Positions 1 to 8,503 of a DNA stretch of 23,020 bases are shown here, one piece after another. Numbering within the stretch: the stretch's first letter is position 1; each line of letters starts with the position of its first letter. Both the position numbers and the translations under genes were made by a program. The DNA is from Desulfocapsa sp. GTDB lineage: Bacteria; Desulfobacterota; Desulfobulbia; Desulfobulbales; Desulfocapsaceae. Below the pieces are notes generated by a model that saw only the letters and a program-made list of their open reading frames with translations, did not search any database and was not told where the DNA came from. Location: the NCBI GenBank assembly GCA_029935135.1, contig JAOZKX010000001.1, positions 1 through 23,020 on the forward strand, written 5' to 3'.

Positions 1-3000
1 TCGTTCTGGTAGGCAGTCTGGGTGACCTCAAAAGAGAGCATGGGGGCCCAGCCTGCGGGATTACCAAAGTAGTCGCGTCCCAGACTGATCTTATAGAGCA
101 GGGCGAATATTTCATTTCGCAGTTGCAATAGATCCAGCTCATGGATGGAGTCGGGTTCAGATATGAGGAAGGCATCTATCAACTCGGGATAGTCGGCCAT
201 CATGGCATGGGCTTCCTCTGGATGGTCGTTGAGGTACAGCGCCTTGGCATGGGCCAGGGTCTGCTTAAGGGCAAAGGGGTGCATCCAGGAGAGGGCGTGA
301 CCTCCTGAGGTGCTGAGTTGGCCCGGTTGACCGTTGTATCCGGCCGGAGCCTGGGCATCGGTACCCGGGTCGGTGTGTCCGTGTATCACTATGCCGTTAA
401 ACTCGCCCAGCTCACTGTATCTGTATACGACAGCATCTCTGGGGGTACCGGCAAATCCACCGATAGTAAAGCGGCCTTGGGCACCTGATGATCCTCCGTT
501 GTTGGCCAGGAATGTGTCTATCGGCCAGCCATTGCTGTCATGGGTGAGATTGGCTGCAAGATTACCGCCGCTACCACCGGTTCCGGGTTGACTGGATGCA
601 ACAGCATTTGATCCATCTGTTGGCCAGACTACGGGATGGTATTCGGCTAATGCATTGTATCTTTCGGACCATTCAGTGACGGTTAAAGCGTTACAGTAAA
701 TAATCTCAATTGTGTTCACACTGAAACCATCTTTATGCTCGCAGTTAGTGGTGATAAAGCAACCGCCGAGTGCGGTATATTCACAGGCGTTCACATCGGT
801 GCTGGTTGCATTTGCAATGGGAGCGACGCTTATGCCTGGAAAACCGTTTAAGCCATTTCCGGCATCCTGTGCCAGACCACCTTGCAGGAGGAAGCGGACA
901 GGGATCGGATTACCACCGATGTGGCCGGAATTCAGTTCGCTGATATCAAGGGCAAGAGAGCCTGCAGGAAGCCCATCTTCAGCTGTACCGGGAGCTGTGT
1001 ATGTTGGATGACCCTCGCCATCAAGTATATATTCACCTGTGTCAGGGTCGCGATTGTAGCTCGCATCACTGACAGTATCTGCTGAAGTTTCAGGAATCGT
1101 ACTGATCTGACCATCATCTTCAAAACGCAGGGTTTTTGCCTGGATGGAGATATTGGTCTGAGGCAGATGCCAGGGGTCACGAATGATCACTGTTTCGGCT
1201 ATGAGTGTCATGGACTGCAGACTGTTACGGTTGTGATAATCGTCATAGATTCGATTTTCGTGTCCGGCCTCTATTACCAGTGTCTTGCCGGCGATGTGGA
1301 TGGTGCCAAGTTCCAGGGATATTTCTGGTGGACCTGGGGCAGGGTTAGGCAGCCAGTTGAAATTGAGACCTGGTGCTGCTTCATTCCACTGTTCGTTACG
1401 AACGATAAATTCATCATTTTCCGGATCCGGCAGGGGCAGGCTTGTTTCCGTGAAGCTGTACTCTGCAGGCAGTTCAAGGCCGGAGTTAAAGCTTATTGTC
1501 TGCTGGATCGTCTCACCATTGACCGTAGCGGTAAAGGTGATGGCAAAGGGTCGCCAGTTATCCTGCGGATCTCCAGGCTGTACCTCAGGAGGCAGGTATT
1601 GAAAGGCACCCGTGACTGGATCTATGCTGATGCTGCCGACAGGGTCGCCCCAGGCTACTTCATATCCATAGGTGATGCCGAGAGTGTCGCCAGTGCCCCA
1701 ATGGTCGGTAAAGATGGTGAAAGTAATTACATAACCAGGGGAAAAGGTCTGGTCTGGAATGTCGGTAATGAGATAGTTTGTCTCTTCGTCAGCTCCATGC
1801 TCATAGGGGCCAAGGTCGACTCTGCCTTCCAGGATTCGGTTGCGGCCGTTAATGTCTGTCCCTGGCAGGGATGGTGCGCTGTTGCTGCCTGCGTTGATGG
1901 CGAGCGAATCCTGGTTAAGGGAATAATCGCCGCCGAGAGAATCTACAAAGAGGGGATTGTCACTGATGTTATTTGATCCTGCATAGCCACCTTCAATATT
2001 GCTGTAGGAGGCTACAGTGATTCCTGTCCCTGCAATCTGTTCGTCCCCGTTCCCCCAGAGGATGGAGTTGATAAGAATTGCCGGAGTGCTGCTGTTATTA
2101 TAGATGCCGTCACCTTGAACTGCACTGTTATCGGCGATGGTGACATTGGTCAGTTCAGGAGCTGCGGATCCATTGGAGTAGAGTCCTCCTCCATCTGCAG
2201 TAAGGGTACTGTTGTTTGTGATAAGGGTATTGATAATAAGCGGAGCACTGCTGTCGTCACAGTAGATGCCCGGTCCATGCATAAGGCTGTTGTTTCCATC
2301 AATTCGACAGCCAATGATGGTGGGCGCAGCTGTGTCGTCAATGTAAATCCCGCCACCGTTTGTGTCGGCCGAACTGTTTTCGATTATGCAGTTACGGATG
2401 GTTGGTGCAGCAGCACCAAGGACATAGATTCCGCCGCCGAAATATTGGCTGCCGTTGCGAATGGTAAATCCTTCAAATACTGCCTCTACGGTCTCGTCAT
2501 TGCCGAAGGTAATTCCGCGGGTATTGCTGAGGTTTTCACAGTCAATAATTGTGTCTTCCGGTCCGCTTTCGCTACGCACCGTGATGGCCTTGAACGAACC
2601 AAAGCCGTCGGCAAAGGTCAGGCTGACATTGCCGGTCCCTGTGTAGATACCTTCTTTGACCAGAACGGTTTCACCGTCCTCAGCGGCGTCGATAGCATCT
2701 TGAATTGTACTGAAAAGAGCAGGGTCAGAAGGGTCCACCACCAGCTGTTTGCGGATATTGACACTCACGGGAACAGTACGCGGGCTGTTGGTGGCATCTG
2801 GACTTGTGACTTTTACAAAGCAGGTGTGGTTCCCAAATGACAGCTGGTCTGCATCAATATGCAGGTTCACCCAATCGCTGAGATCGGTAAGGCTGCCGGA
2901 ATCTGGAACAATAACCAGCCATGGACAGCCGGTAATAATCTGGTAGTCCAGTGTGCCGTCGCCACCGTTACTCAACAACATGTTCTGGTCGGCAGGGTCT

Positions 3001-6000
3001 GCCTCATTCTCCATGGCGGTGAAGTTGAATATTGATTTTGACAATGAGATAACCGGAACGGCAGCTTGTGTCTCGTATGCTCCCATGTCAGGAGTACCGT
3101 TGTTCGAGCGGTCATTTCCGTACAGGTCGACAGCAGGTAGTCCTCCAGGAGGACTGGTCGTCCCCGCATCAACACAGGGTGAGTCGGTCTGGATGTGCGG
3201 ATCAGCCGGGTAGACAAAGCCGGGATCATCGCTGATGTTGCCTTCCCCGCTAAAGCTTCCCTGCACGGTGGAGTAAGTGACGGAAACAGTAGCGCCGTCG
3301 ATTTGCTCAATAGGGCTGTCAGAACCCCAGAGGATGGAGTTGCTGACAGTGATGGTCGCAGATTGTCCTGCACCGCTGTCGGCGGAAGACCAGAGGGTGT
3401 CGCCAGTCGTTGCTGCTTCGTTAGCAAGAAAAGTGCAGTTGGTCAGCGTAACGCCGGCAGGGGAGGTTGTTCCGTTCAGTGGCTGTACCGCAATAGCTCC
3501 ACCACCGCCTACACTACTTTTGTTGCTCTGAAAAACACTGTTCTCAATTACGACAGCCGTATCGTCGGCCACAAAAATTGCGCCACCGGCTTCGGCTTCG
3601 TTATTGAGAAAAGTGCATCCTGAAATACGAGGAGTGGCTGTCTCGGTCAGGCCGATTGTTATAATGGCGCCTCCACTTGTTCCCCTGTTTTGAATAAAAT
3701 TACAGCCTAAAATGGACGGGCTGCCGTCATAAATCATCATACCACCACCAAATATGGTGAGGCCATCAAGGGTGGCGTCTGAGTTGTAGAGCCAGAAGGA
3801 AATGTTTTCGTTTTCTGCATTGATTATTACATGTTCCGCTCCATTTTCAGAACGAATGGTAATGGCGCGATCCTTGACCAGAAGTCCACGGTTGTCATCA
3901 CCTTTGTACTCGCCATCTTTCACCATCACTGTTCCATCGTCAAGGACAGAGAGCAGTGCGGGTTTTAAGGCCTTAAAGGCGTCAAGGCCAAATGTATGGC
4001 CGTCATTGGCTGAAAATTCTGAGTAGTCATCATCCACCCATACCGTTGCCATGCCAAGGTTCAGCTCACCAGTATCATTCCATACCGGGTCGTTCTCGAG
4101 CAGGCCGTGATTGTCTGATCCGCTGGAATCAACAAGCAGGCTCCCATCGGTCTGGTTGAAGGCAAAGTATACTTCCAGTCCGGCTTCTTCGCCGGAAAGC
4201 GGAGTGTAGTTGCTGTTTGCAATCTCCTGTTCGCTGAGTGGCTGGCTGTAGATGCGTACTTCATCAATCTCACCGGAAAATGGTGGCTGCGGCATACCGA
4301 TATAGTAGGGAGATAACCTGTCTGTCCAGATGGCTGGAGGGGCAGGTTCGGTTGCAAAGAGAACGCCGTTTCGATAAAACAGGTAACTGCTGCCGTCCTT
4401 CACCCAGGCGATATGAACCCATTCGTCGGCTGCGGTGAAAAAATCATTAAGGGTGTTTTCGTAACGCGTTCCACTCTCATCGTATGAATCGTATTGCAGA
4501 CTGCCGTCTGCAGGACCCACGAAGAGGCTCGGTTTATGATAGGTACCGTCATAGCCGATAATACCGTGAGCACTTCCATCATTAATGGCCGATGGCTTGA
4601 CCCACAGGGAAATGGTGAATGTTGCCGGGTCGGTAAAGGGGTCGGCAATCTCCACAGAGTCATCTATCCCGTCAAACATCAGGTTGTAATTTCCACCTGC
4701 TGTCAGTGGACTGAAAATCACCAGGTTGCCGTAGCCGAGACCGGCACTGTTCCGGGCAAAGGCACGAACATAGTATGTGGTGCCGGGTGTCAGCTCAGGA
4801 ATTTCCAGACTGTATGGTTCGCCTGCATCTGGGGCTGCTGTAATCTGATTGTCACTTGCGGTTGGAAATCCGCTGGTGTTCCAGAAGATTCCGCGTTCGG
4901 TAACTGCCTGTCCATAGTCGTTTAACACTGTGCCGGAGATGCGGGCGGTGGCTACGGGGCGGCTGTCAAGGAGTGCTGTTTCCAAATAGGGCACTCCAAG
5001 GGGTGCCTCAGATGCGATCCAGCTGGGTGTGCCCAAGCTGCCCGCTGGAGAAGTTCCGCCCAGTGAACCGTCGTAGGAATTGCTGCTGCTATCTTGCAGA
5101 AGAGTACCGTTAGAGTGGTCGCAACGGTAGTAGAGCAGGAGATTGTCTTCGTCGCCATAGAAGGTCTGGAAGCGGTCCTGACGGATCTCTTCTGTTGTTT
5201 TGACACGATTCCAGATGCGGATTTCGTCCATTTGTCCGTTTAGAAAGGCATCAGAGAAGTAGAGGCTGTCACCAAAGAGCAGAAACGGATCTTGCTGCCA
5301 GATAGCTCCACCGAGATTTTCTGTGGATTGACTGGCAATCAGGCGGCCGTCGAAGTAGCTGGTAAAACCGGCCGGGTCATTTTCTTTGAATGTTACGGCT
5401 ATATGGTGCCACTGATCGTCAGCAGCGTCCAGGCCGCGGTTCGGAGCATCCATTGCCAGATAAACAGGTGAACTGGCATCTGTGAAAATATAGTGCCCTC
5501 TCGCACGGCTGCTGTCTTCCAGGCCAAATGCAATCAGGTGCGTGGAGGTGTGATTGATAAGGCAGGAACCAACCTTGGTGGCCTTGAGCCAGAATTCAAC
5601 GGTGTAAGCAGCCTGCTGGGCCAAATCTACATCAGGGGTGTAGACGCCATCCTGGTCAGTGTCGAAATAAAGGGCATTGCCGGGGGGATGCATGGCAGTG
5701 GTAAGCTGGATCTCGTCACCATAGCCAATGCCATTACTGTTTAGCGCATAGGCACGGGCGAAATAGTTGACACCGGGACTGAGCCCCTTAATTATGGTGT
5801 CGAACAGTCCTGTCTGGCCATCTACCGCAGCACCGATGCTTCTGGAGTCGGTGTAGAGTGGTCGGCCTGTGGTGTTATAGCATATGCCCCATTCGAGAAC
5901 TGCTGAGGCACCTTCCTGGACAAGTCTGCCACTGAGGGTGGCAAAATCCTGTCCGACCATATTGGCGTCAACACTGATTACGCCGGGGACTCCAAGAGCT

Positions 6001-7679
6001 CCGGAAGCGGTGGTCACAGGATTGCCCTGGGTTGTTCCATTATTTCCATTTCCAGAGTCGTCGTGTACTGTCTGGGCTGGCTGGGCAATGGTGTAATCGA
6101 AGGCGTACCACGCCAGCAGATTTGTTTCGCTGCCATCCAGCAGAGTTGTCATACCGCTCTGGATCTCACTCTCACTGACGGCAATGTCCCAGACACGGAT
6201 TTCATCGATTGCTCCGGTAAACCATGCAGTGGGATCAGTGTTATCATATCGGGCTCCGACCAGTATGGAGACAGTCTGTTCCGCTACACTGCCGGAAGCC
6301 TGAGAGCCTTCAACAGCACCGTTAACATAGAGGGTCAGGTCGGTACCGTCGTAGGTTGCTGCAAGATGATACCAGTTGCCACTCACCAGAGTTGAACTCC
6401 CAGTAAGAGCTGCGCCGCCGTCAGCACGGAACACAGTGGCTTGCCCATTGTCCAGGCCAAGGTAGTACTGTTCCATGGTACCCAGGGCAAATTTGGAGAA
6501 GATGGTTCCAGATGGGTTATCCGTGTCCGGTCTTACCCAGGCTTCGATGGTGAAGGGTGTGGTACCGAAAAAATTTAGAGCCGGCCGGTTTCCGATAGCG
6601 ACATAATCATCGCCATCGAACAGAAGGGCATAGCCGGGCGGATCAGGTATGGGCTCTGGAAGGGTAGTGAAGTTGATTGGGTCCCCATAGGTCGTACCGT
6701 TGGCGTTAGTTGCATAGGCTCGGACATAATAGGTACTTTCCGTATCCAGAAGGGTCATCTCAGAACTGTATGTGCCGCTGGTTGGGGTCGGATCAGTGAT
6801 CACATTGTCGGAGATATCAGGTGAACCGGTGGAGGTGCTCCAGCAGAATCCTCTCGCGCTCAGAGGATCTCCCCCGTCAGAGACAACATCTCCGCTAAGG
6901 GTGGCGGAGCTAAAGGTTATGTCTGTGGCAGAAACGGTTTCGACTTCCGGCAGGTCGAGGAGTACGGTGGAGGGAACCCAGAAATTTGGATTGGTGCCGT
7001 GATAAACGCTTCCGTGGTAACCGTGTCCTGATTGGTCGGTAGCGGTCCCTCCGGAGCTTGAGTTGAAATCATAGTACAGTCCCAGTCCAGATTCACTGCC
7101 AGTAAGAGAATGATCCTTGTATTGCTGGATTTCCTCCGGGGTTCGGGCATGATCCCAGATGCGGAATTCCTCAATCTGGGCATCCGGTGAAATGGTGAGA
7201 TGCAGATTGGAAGCTACATTGAGGGCCTTATATGGCCAATTGTTGGAATAGTTGCCGTCAAAGTAAAGTGTCAGGGTGTCAACATTCCATACTATCGCGA
7301 CATGGTGCCACTGGCCGTTCACAAGAGTGCTGGGAATTGTGACCTGTGCTGTACTGATCCCGCTTTTAAAACTGACATAGTATCCGGTACCGGATCGATA
7401 GGCTTTGAAGAAGAAATAGATGGGGTTGGCGCCATTGCTCAACTGAAACAGGTTGACGCCGTCCGGGAGACTCGAACTGTTCCCCTTGAACCAGAACTCC
7501 ACGGTGATATCGTTTCCTGCAACCGAGTTGATCCCGGTTCTATCTAGATAGGTCACTTCCGGAGTCGCCAGGTCAAGTGCATTACCGGCACCGGCGTGGC
7601 ACAAGGATGCTGATGCGCACAATAAAAGAAGCGTGGTGAGTATGAGAGTGGTGAGATTGCGGGCTTTCAGTTTCATCAT
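1..7679 (-). CDS. Giant secreted LamG / FN3-like / beta-helix mosaic protein (3' end outside window)
   Basis: A single stop-free frame runs from an ATG at 7679 to the left edge: 2,559 codons with no stop seen. AGGA lies 4 nt before this ATG and 7 nt before a second ATG at 7676, so either may be the start. Residues 1-29 form a Sec signal peptide (LCHA/GAG). Approximate domains: LamG (concanavalin-like) at 32-236, 345-557, 662-889 and 994-1204, each with a WhH(v/i)A-type strand and an E(I/V/F)R(I/V)(W/Y) ending; FN3-like domains (RGFCW...TYYVRAYATN type) at 244-340, 564-660 and 897-990; right-handed beta-helix with choice-of-anchor-Q ending (DMGAYE, DLGPYE) at 1209-1535 and 1645-1962; BACON-like at 1539-1644; Ig-like at 1965-2060; unrecognised Gly-rich then helical region from 2064. 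Family knowledge suggests extracellular adhesion or glycan binding; the function is inferred. No catalytic motif was recognised. Confidence 0.93.
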   Translation of the reverse strand, partial: MMKLKARNLTTLILTTLLLLCASASLCHAGAGNALDLATPEVTYLDRTGINSVAGNDITVEFWFKGNSSSLPDGVNLFQLSNGANPIYFFFKAYRSGTGYYVSFKSGISTAQVTIPSTLVNGQWHHVAIVWNVDTLTLYFDGNYSNNWPYKALNVASNLHLTISPDAQIEEFRIWDHARTPEEIQQYKDHSLTGSESGLGLYYDFNSSSGGTATDQSGHGYHGSVYHGTNPNFWVPSTVLLDLPEVETVSATDITFSSATLSGDVVSDGGDPLSARGFCWSTSTGSPDISDNVITDPTPTSGTYSSEMTLLDTESTYYVRAYATNANGTTYGDPINFTTLPEPIPDPPGYALLFDGDDYVAIGNRPALNFFGTTPFTIEAWVRPDTDNPSGTIFSKFALGTMEQYYLGLDNGQATVFRADGGAALTGSSTLVSGNWYHLAATYDGTDLTLYVNGAVEGSQASGSVAEQTVSILVGARYDNTDPTAWFTGAIDEIRVWDIAVSESEIQSGMTTLLDGSETNLLAWYAFDYTIAQPAQTVHDDSGNGNNGTTQGNPVTTASGALGVPGVISVDANMVGQDFATLSGRLVQEGASAVLEWGICYNTTGRPLYTDSRSIGAAVDGQTGLFDTIIKGLSPGVNYFARAYALNSNGIGYGDEIQLTTAMHPPGNALYFDTDQDGVYTPDVDLAQQAAYTVEFWLKATKVGSCLINHTSTHLIAFGLEDSSRARGHYIFTDASSPVYLAMDAPNRGLDAADDQWHHIAVTFKENDPAGFTSYFDGRLIASQSTENLGGAIWQQDPFLLFGDSLYFSDAFLNGQMDEIRIWNRVKTTEEIRQDRFQTFYGDEDNLLLYYRCDHSNGTLLQDSSSNSYDGSLGGTSPAGSLGTPSWIASEAPLGVPYLETALLDSRPVATARISGTVLNDYGQAVTERGIFWNTSGFPTASDNQITAAPDAGEPYSLEIPELTPGTTYYVRAFARNSAGLGYGNLVIFSPLTAGGNYNLMFDGIDDSVEIADPFTDPATFTISLWVKPSAINDGSAHGIIGYDGTYHKPSLFVGPADGSLQYDSYDESGTRYENTLNDFFTAADEWVHIAWVKDGSSYLFYRNGVLFATEPAPPAIWTDRLSPYYIGMPQPPFSGEIDEVRIYSQPLSEQEIANSNYTPLSGEEAGLEVYFAFNQTDGSLLVDSSGSDNHGLLENDPVWNDTGELNLGMATVWVDDDYSEFSANDGHTFGLDAFKALKPALLSVLDDGTVMVKDGEYKGDDNRGLLVKDRAITIRSENGAEHVIINAENENISFWLYNSDATLDGLTIFGGGMMIYDGSPSILGCNFIQNRGTSGGAIITIGLTETATPRISGCTFLNNEAEAGGAIFVADDTAVVIENSVFQSNKSSVGGGGAIAVQPLNGTTSPAGVTLTNCTFLANEAATTGDTLWSSADSGAGQSATITVSNSILWGSDSPIEQIDGATVSVTYSTVQGSFSGEGNISDDPGFVYPADPHIQTDSPCVDAGTTSPPGGLPAVDLYGNDRSNNGTPDMGAYETQAAVPVISLSKSIFNFTAMENEADPADQNMLLSNGGDGTLDYQIITGCPWLVIVPDSGSLTDLSDWVNLHIDADQLSFGNHTCFVKVTSPDATNSPRTVPVSVNIRKQLVVDPSDPALFSTIQDAIDAAEDGETVLVKEGIYTGTGNVSLTFADGFGSFKAITVRSESGPEDTIIDCENLSNTRGITFGNDETVEAVFEGFTIRNGSQYFGGGIYVLGAAAPTIRNCIIENSSADTNGGGIYIDDTAAPTIIGCRIDGNNSLMHGPGIYCDDSSAPLIINTLITNNSTLTADGGGLYSNGSAAPELTNVTIADNSAVQGDGIYNNSSTPAILINSILWGNGDEQIAGTGITVASYSNIEGGYAGSNNISDNPLFVDSLGGDYSLNQDSLAINAGSNSAPSLPGTDINGRNRILEGRVDLGPYEHGADEETNYLITDIPDQTFSPGYVITFTIFTDHWGTGDTLGITYGYEVAWGDPVGSISIDPVTGAFQYLPPEVQPGDPQDNWRPFAITFTATVNGETIQQTISFNSGLELPAEYSFTETSLPLPDPENDEFIVRNEQWNEAAPGLNFNWLPNPAPGPPEISLELGTIHIAGKTLVIEAGHENRIYDDYHNRNSLQSMTLIAETVIIRDPWHLPQTNISIQAKTLRFEDDGQISTIPETSADTVSDASYNRDPDTGEYILDGEGHPTYTAPGTAEDGLPAGSLALDISELNSGHIGGNPIPVRFLLQGGLAQDAGNGLNGFPGISVAPIANATSTDVNACEYTALGGCFITTNCEHKDGFSVNTIEIIYCNALTVTEWSERYNALAEYHPVVWPTDGSNAVASSQPGTGGSGGNLAANLTHDSNGWPIDTFLANNGGSSGAQGRFTIGGFAGTPRDAVVYRYSELGEFNGIVIHGHTDPGTDAQAPAGYNGQPGQLSTSGGHALSWMHPFALKQTLAHAKALYLNDHPEEAHAMMADYPELIDAFLISEPDSIHELDLLQLRNEIFALLYKISLGRDYFGNPAGWAPMLSFEVTQTAYQN

Positions 7680-7738
7680 GTAATCCTCATGGATATGAAA
7701 TCTTCAACCAGGGAACGACTGCAAAAGTCATTTCTGTT

Positions 7739-7760
7739 TTGACAAAAATAGATCTGTCAA
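7739..7760. promoter_or_regulatory. TTGACA-N10-TGTCAA inverted repeat upstream of the giant gene
   Basis: A perfect 6-bp inverted repeat with a 10-bp spacer lies about 60 bp before the start of the giant gene. A further TGTGACA follows within 20 bp on the plus strand. The position and the second copy at 7963-7987 suggest an operator, or a -35 hexamer on the minus strand. No matching -10 was found at 16-18 bp, so the promoter reading is weak. Confidence 0.3.
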
Positions 7761-7962
7761 CCGTATATTGTGACAAGAGAACCATCTCTCCAGAAGGGCG
7801 AGGAGGAGATGACTCTCAAAAAAACAGAGTAATATGAAGGGTACAGTAGATGACAGGGTACGGTATTGTAAGGTGATGTCTGACGGTAATCTGTTTGCTG
7901 GACAGGGTGGATAAGCATGGTGTTGGCCATCATAAAGAAGATACCAACAGGGAATAATTTTT

Positions 7963-7987
7963 TTGACAAGCTATCCAACGGTGTCAA
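7963..7987. promoter_or_regulatory. Second TTGACA...TGTCAA inverted repeat
   Basis: The same half-sites as at 7739-7760 occur here with a 13-bp spacer, about 310 bp from the start of the giant gene and 515 bp from the divergent gene. The unequal spacing argues against one dimeric regulator binding both, so this may be chance in AT-rich DNA. Confidence 0.22.
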
Positions 7988-8095
7988 TACAACAACCTAT
8001 CTGACCACTGACAAAAACTGAAAATAATAGTGGTGTAGACCCAACGTATTGTTTTCGTGAGTTTTGTGCTTGCGCTTGGTGCGGTGAAAAATATC

Positions 8096-8176
8096 GCAAA
8101 ACATTCTTACTCAACACATTATACTGCAGCAGACACTAATTCCAAAGGAGAATGTTTGGCTGAGAATGTTTTTCGC
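8096..8176. repeat. Imperfect inverted repeat GCAAAACATTCT / AGAATGTTTTTCGC with an extra half-site
   Basis: The arm at 8096-8107 is complementary, with one extra base, to 8163-8176. A further copy of AGAATGTTTGGCTG sits at about 8151-8164, forming a 13-bp-spaced direct repeat with the right arm. The 55-bp loop is long for a terminator. A multi-site operator or a relic of a small mobile element are both possible. Confidence 0.45.
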
Positions 8177-8503
8177 ATTTTGTGTGCCACATTGTTCCGA
8201 TGGCGGTGTGGGGCAACATGAATGTTAACCTGCTTACATTTCTGGATTCATAGTTACTGCACATTTTATTTGCCTTTCATGCAGGATTTCAGTATCCTTC
8301 AGAAGGAAGATGTGTGATTTGTCAGCCTGAGAGTCAGCATGTTTCCAGTTGCTGCAAATGCGCCGCAGCCATGTTGAGCGTAAGGATAGCGATAAATCTT
8401 CAGCAGCTGGTGTCTCCATTTATGCGAATGGTTCCTGTGAGTGTTCGTGTTTTGGAGATGGTTCACATACGAGATAAATTATAACTTATGGTGGTGAGAT
8501 AAA

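Larger units (their letters stand above)
7680..8503. other. 824-bp intergenic region between two divergent secreted-protein genes
   Basis: No convincing gene lies here. The two short minus-strand frames (7757-7987 and 8234-8419) lack a ribosome-binding site and resemble no family I know. The stretch must hold the promoters of the giant gene (minus) and of the cohesin-like gene (plus). It contains two TTGACA...TGTCAA inverted repeats and a longer inverted repeat at 8096-8176, listed separately. A TATAAC hexamer about 20 bp before the ATG at 8504 could be a -10 element, but no well-spaced -35 accompanies it. Confidence 0.7.

Noticed and set aside
1167..2840. Long plus-strand frames (1167-1976 and 2115-2840) that could be separate genes
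   Set aside because: They lie opposite the giant minus-strand frame, read as unordered Cys/Val-rich sequence with no domain pattern, and have no ribosome-binding sites.
7757..8419. Two short minus-strand frames in the intergenic gap (7757-7987 and 8234-8419)
   Set aside because: There is no ribosome-binding site, the first starts with TTG, and there is no family likeness or signal peptide.
7680..8503. A riboswitch, tRNA or small RNA gene in the large gap
   Set aside because: No cloverleaf, no GEMM or other conserved riboswitch core and no terminator hairpin with a T-run could be found.
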